Source: CAVPLM01 sp963713545 (GTDB lineage Bacteria; Actinomycetota; Thermoleophilia; RBG-16-64-13). From it: 64,000 nt of DNA. This document shows, one piece after another, positions 42,394-52,164 of this stretch. Where the stretch lies: positions 19,535-83,534 of the forward strand of contig CAVQME010000007.1 of NCBI GenBank assembly GCA_963713545.1, in the 5' to 3' direction. Every line of letters starts with the position of its first letter. The stretch's first letter is position 1. Below the pieces are notes generated by a model, which was not told where the DNA came from, did no database searches, and saw only the letters and a program-made list of their open reading frames with translations. The position numbers were made by a program, and so were the translations under genes.

Positions 42394-42651
42394 ATGGCTG
42401 AGCAAGAGATCGGTGTGGTGTCTCACTATTTTGACAAGATCGAAGTCGCTGCGATCCGTCTCACCAAGGGCATGCTCAAGAGCGGCGACAACATCCATAT
42501 CCAGGGGCACTCGACGGATTTCCAGCAGGTGGTCGCGTCGATCCAGATCGAGCACGCTGTTGTCGTCGAAGCCAAGACAGGTGACGAGATAGGCATCAAG
42601 GTCGACCAGCGTGTGCATCAGCACGACAAGGTCTTCAAGATAGAAGACTGA
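42394..42651 (+). CDS. EF-Tu domain 2-like small protein
   Basis: An 85-residue protein with GGAGGAGGG ahead of ATG. VGVVSHYFDKIEVAAIRL-like opening, KSGDNIHIQGHSTDFQQVVASIQIEH and AKTGDEIGIKVDQRVHQHDKVFKIE match the beta-barrel domain 2 of translation GTPases, here as a free-standing domain. Its role is not established; in other genomes similar proteins occur near peptidase U32 genes, which are not seen here. It has its own promoter. Confidence 0.85.
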   Translation: MAEQEIGVVSHYFDKIEVAAIRLTKGMLKSGDNIHIQGHSTDFQQVVASIQIEHAVVVEAKTGDEIGIKVDQRVHQHDKVFKIED

Positions 42652-42859
42652 CCCCCGGGGAACCGACGCCGACTCCCCTCCGGGCAACGCCGGCTCCTCT
42701 CCGGACGCCCCAGGTCCACGCGCATCCGGTGTTCCTTCAACCACCGCCCTGGCCGGTCATCTATGCGCTAAGCTGGTGAGCGGCGAGCAGGGTCGTTCTG
42801 ACCGGCGTCGCCGCAGCACTCCCCGTCTGTTACAGCAAGCCGACCCGCCGGGAGGAGCG

Positions 42860-44374
42860 ATGGCCGAGTTCCCCGCCGACAGCGCAGCGCGACCCGCGCC
42901 CGATGTCTCCGGTGCGGCCGGTTCGCCTGGTGCCGCTCCTGCGAAGAGCGCAGCCGATGGGGCAGGCCCCACCCGCGCGGCCGCCACGGCGGCGGCCGGC
43001 GGCGCGCCGCTCACCGAGGATGACGCCCAACTTCTCCAGCAGCAGATGCGCGACCACCTCTGGCTGCCCTTCACCCAGGCCCAGGGGCTCAAGCCCATCA
43101 TCATGCAGCGGGCGGAGGGAGCGCTCGTCTACGACGTGCACGGACGTGAGTACATCGACGCCTTCGCCAGCCTGTGGACCGTCAACGTGGGCCACGGCCG
43201 TCGGGAGATCTTCGACGCGATCACGGCGCAGGCGGAGGAGATGGCCTGCTACCACATCTTCGGGATCGCGAACGCTCCCAGCATCAAGCTGGCCGCCAAA
43301 GTCGCCGAGCACCTGCCTGGCGACTTGAACCACGTCAGCTTGACCCTGGGTGGTGGGGATTCCGTCGACACCGCCCTCAAGATCGCCCGCCAGTACTGGC
43401 GCAACATGGGCAAGGGCGGCAAGTTTATGATCCTCTTCCGCGACCGCTCCTATCACGGGACCACTTTCGGGGCCACCAGTGCCCAAGGGCTGTCCGGCAA
43501 CCGCGTCACGTTCGAGCCGTTGCTCCCAGGGTTCATCCGCATGGGTGCACCCTACTGCTACCGCTGCAGCTGGGGCAAGGAGTACGGCCACTGCAACCTG
43601 GAATGCGCCCGTCAGGTGGAGAAGGAGATCGCCTTCTATGGGGCGCAGAACGTCGGTACCTTACTGGGCGAGACCGTGATCGGTACGGGAGGCGTGATCC
43701 CGCCGCCGCCCGAGTATTGGCCCCTGGTGTGCGAGATCTGCAAGGCCAACGACGTGCTCGTCATCAACGACGAGGTCATCACCGGTTTCGGCCGCGCCGG
43801 CGCTTGGTTCTCGTGCGAGCTCTTCGGCTCCGACCCGGACTTGGTGACCATGGCCAAAGGCCTGTCCTCCGGCTATCTGCCTCTGGGAGCGGTGGGGGCG
43901 AGCGAACGGGTGTACGGAGCTTTCCTGGGAGACGCGCTGGAAGGCAAGCAGTTCATGAGCGGCGCCACCTATCACGGTCACCCTCTGTGCTGCGCGGCCG
44001 GTCTGGCCAATCTCGAGATCATCGAGCGGGAGGATCTGGTCGGGCGCTGCCGCGAACTGGGACCGTACCTGCAGGAAGGGCTGCGCAGCCTACTCGAGCA
44101 CAAGATCGTCGGCGACGTGCGCGGGCTCGGCCTGGTGGCCGGCATCGAATATGTGCAGAACAAGGAGACGAAGGACTGGTTCCCTGCGAGCATCGGCGCG
44201 GCGGCGCGCGTGCGCGACGCCGCCTTCGAACGGGGCGTCTTCGTCCGCCTCCTCGGCGGAGGCCATTGCCACGCCATAGCCCCGCCCTTCGTCATATCGA
44301 AGGAACAGATCGACACGATCGTACGCGTCCTCGACGAGTCGATCACGCTGGTAGAGAGAGAGCTCGGCTACTGA
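42860..44374 (+). CDS. Class III pyridoxal-phosphate aminotransferase
   Basis: A 504-residue enzyme from ATG 42860 (GGAGGAG just upstream). The first 55 residues are Ala/Pro/Gly-rich and outside the family fold. The enzyme proper has LTLGGGDSVDTALK, SYHGTTFGATSAQGL, VINDEVITGFGRAG and the PLP lysine in MAKGLSSGYLP. An unusual Cys-rich insert (YCYRCSWGKEYGHCNLECA) resembles omega-amino acid/taurine:pyruvate transaminases. It likely moves an amino group from an omega- or beta-amino acid to pyruvate or 2-oxoglutarate. It precedes carB by 42 bases and may be co-transcribed; the link is not metabolic in any obvious way. Confidence 0.9.
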   Translation: MAEFPADSAARPAPDVSGAAGSPGAAPAKSAADGAGPTRAAATAAAGGAPLTEDDAQLLQQQMRDHLWLPFTQAQGLKPIIMQRAEGALVYDVHGREYIDAFASLWTVNVGHGRREIFDAITAQAEEMACYHIFGIANAPSIKLAAKVAEHLPGDLNHVSLTLGGGDSVDTALKIARQYWRNMGKGGKFMILFRDRSYHGTTFGATSAQGLSGNRVTFEPLLPGFIRMGAPYCYRCSWGKEYGHCNLECARQVEKEIAFYGAQNVGTLLGETVIGTGGVIPPPPEYWPLVCEICKANDVLVINDEVITGFGRAGAWFSCELFGSDPDLVTMAKGLSSGYLPLGAVGASERVYGAFLGDALEGKQFMSGATYHGHPLCCAAGLANLEIIEREDLVGRCRELGPYLQEGLRSLLEHKIVGDVRGLGLVAGIEYVQNKETKDWFPASIGAAARVRDAAFERGVFVRLLGGGHCHAIAPPFVISKEQIDTIVRVLDESITLVERELGY

Positions 44375-44416
44375 TCCAACCTAGTGCACTGATCCAACTG
44401 CGAGAGGGGAGTTTCC

Positions 44417-47740
<3,324 letters not shown>

Positions 47741-48103
47741 AGACGCCGGACGCAGCCCTGGACCATCGGGCGTTGCCCACGCGCAAAGCGCGGCTGAGCG
47801 GTGGGCGCGCGGAGGTCGCGGAGCGGTGGGTGCGCGGAGGTCGCGGCGCGGCCGGCCCCTTGGCCCGGCAGGCAGCCCGCTCGACGGCACTAGAACCGGC
47901 GGCCTCGGGATACTAGAATAGTGATGGACCTTGGGGGAGGAAGCTCGACTCTGGGGGAAGTGTTATCGGCGTGTGACGAGCAGGAAAGGAGGGACCGCAC
48001 GGCATACGATCTGGTACGCGACTCACGTCACAACGCACGATGAGTCCTTCGCTCCCGAGGGGTCCTCGACCTCATTCTTATCAGCTCAGGACAGGGGTAC
48101 GCA
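47741..48103. other. 363-base gap upstream of the first substrate-binding protein gene
   Basis: Contains a 25-base tandem repeat at 47796-47845 (separate entry), then a less GC-rich stretch likely to hold the promoter (TAGAAT at 47914-47919 is a possible -10). No coding frame is convincing. Confidence 0.4.
47796..47845. repeat. 25-bp tandem repeat, two copies
   Basis: 47796-47820 and 47821-47845 are identical except for one C/T change; the unit begins GAGCGGTGGG. Noncoding. Confidence 0.9.
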
Positions 48104-49597
48104 ATGCTAGATGACTCCAAAGAGACACGCGACGAAAAAGAGCCCACTATCATAAGTGGCAAAGCCGTCAGCCGGCGGGAGTTCCTGAAGGTCGCCGGGA
48201 TCGCGGGGGCAGCTGTCGGTATGGGCGCCGGTCTTGGCGGCCTGTTGGCAGCGTGCGGTGAAGAAGAGACGACCACCACAGCCGCAGCCGAGACCACTAC
48301 GACGGGCGCAGCCGAGACCACTACGACGGGCGCCGAAAGCACGACCACCGTCAGCTCCGAGGCGGAGATGGGCGACGAGATCAAGATGGGCTTCGTCGCT
48401 CCCCTTACCGGCCCGATCGCTTTGTTTGGTGTGCCGGACACATACTGTGCGGACCGCTGGAGAGAATTCGCTGCTGACGGCATAGTCTGCGGTGACGGCA
48501 AGAAGCACATGGTGACCATCGAAGTGGCCGACAGCCAGTCCGACTCGAACCGTGCGGCCCAGGTAGCCGGCGACCTCATCAACAACACCAAGGTCGACAT
48601 CATGATGGTGGCGTCGACCCCGGACACCGTGACACCGGTGGTCGAGCAGTGCGAAGCCGGAGGCTGCCCTGTCGTCTCCACCGACTGCCCCTGGCAGACC
48701 TACATGGGCCAGAACACGGAGTACACGTGGTCCTACCACGCCTTCTTCGGTGCGGAGGACTTCTTCGAGATCAACTGGTCCTGCTACGAGCAGGTCCCGA
48801 CCAACAAGATCATCGGGGCCATGTACGACAACAGCGCCGACGGCAACTTCTTCAGTGCCAACGCCCCGAAGTTCATGGAGGCCAAGGGCTACCAGGTCGT
48901 CATGCCGTCGAACTTCCAGCAGTTCAGCGAGGACTACACCCAGCAGATCACGATGTTCAAAAGCGAGGGCGTCGAGTGCATCATGGGCAACATGGTCCCG
49001 CCCGACTTCACCAACTTCTGGAAGCAGGCGATGCAGCAGGGGCTTACACCGAAGATCTGTCTGGTCGGAAAGGCCATCCTCTTCCCGGGATCGGTCGAAG
49101 CTATCGGTGATGTCGCCAATGGTCTCTGCACCGAACTGTGGTGGCACCGCACCTTCCCCTGGGTCTCCTCGCTGACTGGCGAGACCTGCGCCCAGTTGGC
49201 CGACGACTTCGAGGCCAGGACCGGGCAGCAGCAGACCGCTCCGCTTCTCCACTACGTGTGCGGGGAGATGGCCTTCTACGGACTTATGAACTCTACCGAC
49301 CCGAAGGACAAAGAAGCGGTCCTCGCCCAGATCTCGACGATGAAGCTCGACACCATCATCGGGCCCCTCGACTTCACCGCTCCGATCATCGAGGCTATTG
49401 GTCCGGGCCCCGCCGATTGGCCTTCCGGCCCCGGACGCAAGACCAAGAACGTCTACGACCATGGCCTCGGCGGATCCCAGTGGCTCATGCAGGGCGGCAA
49501 ATGGCTGTTCGACTCCGTGCCGGTCGACAAGGCCGCGGCCCCCTATATGCTGGAAGACACACTCTCGAAGATCAAGCCGCTGCCCGTCACCGCTTGA
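48104..49597 (+). CDS. Amino-acid-type ABC substrate-binding lipoprotein, Tat signal
   Basis: A 497-residue Leu/Ile/Val-binding-protein-family receptor. SRREFLKVAG (Arg24-Arg25) is a twin-arginine signal and the lipobox ends at Cys51 (LLAAC), so it is exported folded and anchored. A Thr-rich linker follows to about residue 85; GFVAPLTGPIALFG begins the type I periplasmic-binding fold, and SDSNRAAQVAGDLINNTKVDIMMV is a core motif. It is paralogous to the protein at 50549 (shared GDGIVCGDG and PPDFTNFWKQA blocks). No permease or ATPase genes are adjacent. A strong terminator follows, so it is monocistronic. Ligand unknown. Confidence 0.92.
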   Translation: MLDDSKETRDEKEPTIISGKAVSRREFLKVAGIAGAAVGMGAGLGGLLAACGEEETTTTAAAETTTTGAAETTTTGAESTTTVSSEAEMGDEIKMGFVAPLTGPIALFGVPDTYCADRWREFAADGIVCGDGKKHMVTIEVADSQSDSNRAAQVAGDLINNTKVDIMMVASTPDTVTPVVEQCEAGGCPVVSTDCPWQTYMGQNTEYTWSYHAFFGAEDFFEINWSCYEQVPTNKIIGAMYDNSADGNFFSANAPKFMEAKGYQVVMPSNFQQFSEDYTQQITMFKSEGVECIMGNMVPPDFTNFWKQAMQQGLTPKICLVGKAILFPGSVEAIGDVANGLCTELWWHRTFPWVSSLTGETCAQLADDFEARTGQQQTAPLLHYVCGEMAFYGLMNSTDPKDKEAVLAQISTMKLDTIIGPLDFTAPIIEAIGPGPADWPSGPGRKTKNVYDHGLGGSQWLMQGGKWLFDSVPVDKAAAPYMLEDTLSKIKPLPVTA

Positions 49598-49627
49598 TCC
49601 TTACCCGTCTCTTTCGAGACCAAAAAA

Positions 49628-49653
49628 GGGGCGCCGTAAGGCGCCCCTTTTTT
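49628..49653 (+). terminator. Rho-independent terminator
   Basis: GGGGCGCC (49628-49635), loop GTAA, GGCGCCCC (49640-49647), then six T. A run of A before the stem also allows function on the other strand. It ends the first substrate-binding protein transcript. Confidence 0.95.
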
Positions 49654-49816
49654 CACGCGCGCGGGGCGGCGGGTAGACCCAGGCAGGAGCTCAAAAGAGG
49701 CCTCAGCGAAGCCCCGGACAGGCCGTACGCTACGGGCGCACTGGAGGGCCTCTGGCGACATTCGCAATGTGCGGTTCTTTAGGTGCGGACAGTCAGGTTG
49801 CTGTCAGGTTAAGCCG

Positions 49817-49844
49817 TTGACTCCACGTTAGAGGAGTGTAAAAT
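49817..49844 (+). promoter_or_regulatory. Promoter TTGACT-N16-TAAAAT
   Basis: -35 at 49817-49822 and -10 at 49839-49844 predict a start near 49851, directly at the first helix of the structured RNA and about 700 bases before the second substrate-binding protein gene. Confidence 0.7.
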
Positions 49845-49851
49845 ACTGAGC

Positions 49852-50000
49852 AGAGTCCCGAGAGTTCAGACGCAGCGTCTGAGGAGCTTACAAGGGGACC
49901 CGCAGAGGAAACGCGGAGGCAAATGGCCGCGGAGTACAGCGAAGCGGGGACGAAGTGAGAGCCGTTGAAAGGCGCAAAGCGAGTGCACTCGGGACTCGCT
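49852..50000 (+). ncRNA. Candidate structured leader RNA/attenuator
   Basis: The predicted transcript begins with GAGTCCCGAG (49853-49862), an exact ten-base complement of CTCGGGACTC (49988-49997). Inside this helix are a seven-pair hairpin (TCAGACG 49866-49872 with 49876-49882), two CCGC/GCGG hairpins (49900-49916, 49927-49947) and a short GCC/GGC one (49961-49973). The 3' strand of the closing helix can instead pair in AGCGAGT (49978-49984) with ACTCGCT (49994-50000), followed by ATTTCTAT, giving two mutually exclusive folds as in riboswitches. I could not match it to a known riboswitch class. Whether it controls the gene at 50549 or is free-standing is open. Confidence 0.5.
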
Positions 50001-50548
50001 ATTTCTATGTCGGCCGTCTGTGCCGGTGTTCTTCGCCCGCTTGATCCCACACATCACATAGGTGTGCTCATAGGCGCCGCTCCCGGGGGCAGTCCCAGGC
50101 ATCCCCTTAAGGACGAGACTACTGCGGCTCGTCAGGCCGGAACCTGAGATTGAGGAACAATCCCACGGCGAGCATCAGCAGGGCGAAAGCGAGCAGCCCG
50201 ATCTGCAGGCCCCGGGAAAGCCCCTGGATCCAGGCCACGGCCATGCCGATCACCACTCCTGCGATGACCAGCACCATCCCGATGGTGTCCAGGGTCTTGT
50301 TCGTGGGCCGTTTCGTGCGGAACTCCTCGCTTCCGGAAAAGCAGTTTGCGAAACCTACCAGTGGCGCGCACGGGCGTCAAGTGGAGCGGGTTCTTCGGCC
50401 GCATCCGCGCGATCGTAAAGTTGACTTTGCAGGTAAGTGGGTGCTTATATACGTCGACCCTCTGGGCGCGGGCACATCGGTCGGTGAGACCGTCTCCGAC
50501 CGAGTCCAACAGATGCCCTGGAGGAAAAGTGATTCGAGGGGGTACGTA
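50001..50548. other. Remainder of the long gap before the second substrate-binding protein
   Basis: Apart from the possible minus-strand membrane protein, it contains a small CACAC/GTGTG hairpin near 50048 and a lower-GC stretch at about 50400-50460. The plus-strand frame open from 50150 is not coding before ATG 50549. Confidence 0.4.
50119..50277 (-). CDS. Possible 52-residue membrane protein
   Basis: From ATG 50277 to TAG 50119: two clear hydrophobic helices (MVLVIAGVVIGMAVAWI and IGLLAFALLMLAVGLFLNL) around a short polar turn, ending RFRPDEPQ. The in-frame stretch upstream (..FRTKRPTNKTLDTIG) also looks protein-like but has no start codon. No Shine-Dalgarno sequence. It lies antisense to the leader of the second substrate-binding protein. 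Confidence 0.45.
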   Translation of the reverse strand: MVLVIAGVVIGMAVAWIQGLSRGLQIGLLAFALLMLAVGLFLNLRFRPDEPQ

Positions 50549-51988
50549 ATGTCCGAGCATGAACCCGCAACCCACAAGACCTACAGCCGTCGTGACTTCC
50601 TCCGCGTAGCCGGTATCGCCGGGGTAGCGGTGGGCGCCGGCGCCGGGCTTGGCGGGCTCCTGGCCGCTTGCGGCGAGGAAGAAGAAACCACTACAACAGC
50701 AGCAGCGGAAACCACAACAACAGCAGCAGCAGAGACGACCACCACCGCCGGCGCGACCACCACGGTCAGCTCCACAGCGGAGATGGGCCGTGAGATCAAG
50801 ATCGGCTGGATCGCTCCGTTGACCGGCGGCCTGGCTTCGTTCGGCGTTCCCGACAAGTACTGCGCGGAGCGTTGGACCGAATATGCCGGAGACGGGATCG
50901 TCTGCGGTGACGGCATGAAGCACCCTATGAAGTTCCTGACCACCGACAGCCAGTCCGACTCCAACCGGGCGGCTCAGGTCGCCGGCGACCTGGTGAACAA
51001 CGACAAAGTCGACATTATGCTCGTTGCTTCCACGCCGGACACCGTCAACCCGGTAGCCGACCAGTGCGAAGCGCTGGCTACTCCCTGCCTCTCCAACGAC
51101 TGCCCATGGCAGCCTTACTTCTTCGGCCGCGGCGGAGACCCGGCTGTCGGCTTCAAGTGGACCTACCACGTGTTCTGGGGCATCGAAGACATGGAGGCCA
51201 ACTTCCTGAGCATGTGGGGCAGCCTGACCACGAACAAGGTCATCGGAGCCATGTGGCCCAACGACGCCGACGGCAACGCCTTCCGCCCGGCTTGGACACC
51301 GGTACTTGAAGAGGCCGGCTACCAGCTGGTCGACCCGGGGGCGTACCAGAACGGTACCGAGGACTTCACCCAGCAGATCTCCGCGTTCAAGAACGCTGGA
51401 GCGGAGCTACTGACTGGGGTCATGATCCCGCCCGACTTCACCAACTTCTGGAAGCAGGCCATCCAGCAGGGCTGGACTCCGATCGCAGCCACAGTGGGTA
51501 AGGCTCTTCTCTTCCCGCAGTCGGTGTGGGCGCTGGGCGACATCGCGTACGGGCTGAGCAGCGAGTGCTGGTGGCACCCGACCCATCCGTTCAAGTCCTC
51601 CCTTACCGGCGAGACCTGCATGGAACTGGCCACGGACTATGAGAAGAGGGTCAACGAGCAGTGGACCCAGCCGCTTCTCCACTACATCGTGGGCGAGATG
51701 GCCTTTGACACGCTCAAACGCACCACCAACGTGGACGACAAGGAATCCATCATGGAAGCCGTGCGCACGATGAAGTTCGACAGCGTGGGCGGACCCATCG
51801 ACTTCACGGCCCCGGTCGCCGACGGCTCCATGCGCCCCGTCCCCAACGTGTACAAGAGCCAGCAGGCTGGCGGTCAGTGGATCAACTACCCGCCGTACGA
51901 CATCGACATCAGGATCTGCGAGAACTCGGCCGCTCCTGACGCCATCATCGAGGTACCCTTGAAACCGCTCTCGGAGTTCGCCAGCTAG
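50549..51988 (+). CDS. Amino-acid-type ABC substrate-binding lipoprotein, paralogue of the upstream one
   Basis: A 479-residue receptor from ATG 50549 (GAGGGGG six bases upstream). SRRDFLRVAG (Arg14-Arg15) and lipobox Cys41 (LLAAC) show Tat export and lipid anchoring; two ETTTT..AAAETTTT linker repeats follow. The binding fold starts IGWIAPLTGGLASFG. It shares DGIVCGDG, SDSNRAAQVAGDLVNN and PPDFTNFWKQA with the 48104 protein, so the pair arose by duplication and probably differ in ligand. No transporter partner genes are present. The predicted transcript has a very long structured leader. Confidence 0.92.
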   Translation: MSEHEPATHKTYSRRDFLRVAGIAGVAVGAGAGLGGLLAACGEEEETTTTAAAETTTTAAAETTTTAGATTTVSSTAEMGREIKIGWIAPLTGGLASFGVPDKYCAERWTEYAGDGIVCGDGMKHPMKFLTTDSQSDSNRAAQVAGDLVNNDKVDIMLVASTPDTVNPVADQCEALATPCLSNDCPWQPYFFGRGGDPAVGFKWTYHVFWGIEDMEANFLSMWGSLTTNKVIGAMWPNDADGNAFRPAWTPVLEEAGYQLVDPGAYQNGTEDFTQQISAFKNAGAELLTGVMIPPDFTNFWKQAIQQGWTPIAATVGKALLFPQSVWALGDIAYGLSSECWWHPTHPFKSSLTGETCMELATDYEKRVNEQWTQPLLHYIVGEMAFDTLKRTTNVDDKESIMEAVRTMKFDSVGGPIDFTAPVADGSMRPVPNVYKSQQAGGQWINYPPYDIDIRICENSAAPDAIIEVPLKPLSEFAS

Positions 51989-52027
51989 GCAGTAGTCCTT
52001 GACCGGCAGCACTGCCTGATCCGGTTC

Positions 52028-52058
52028 GGGCGGCGGCGCTTTCGAGGCGCCGCCGCCC
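52028..52058 (+). terminator. GC-rich hairpin terminator
   Basis: GGGCGGCGGCGC (52028-52039) and GCGCCGCCGCCC (52047-52058) around a seven-base loop, 40 bases after the substrate-binding protein stop. Only a weak T-rich tail follows. Confidence 0.6.
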
Positions 52059-52164
52059 GTCGCTCTTCTGAGAGCCCCTGCTATACTGGCGTGCGGCCCA
52101 GGTCACCCTCGGTCCGTAGATCGCAGTTTTTCGATTCTGTGGGACTATTCGTGGGACTATTGTA

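Noticed and set aside
49852..50000. c-di-GMP-I (GEMM) riboswitch, because of GAAAGGCGCAAAGC
   Set aside because: The partner GGGCAAACC-type strand, tetraloop/receptor and AGCCGGGUU segment are missing; only the GCAAAGC fragment matches.
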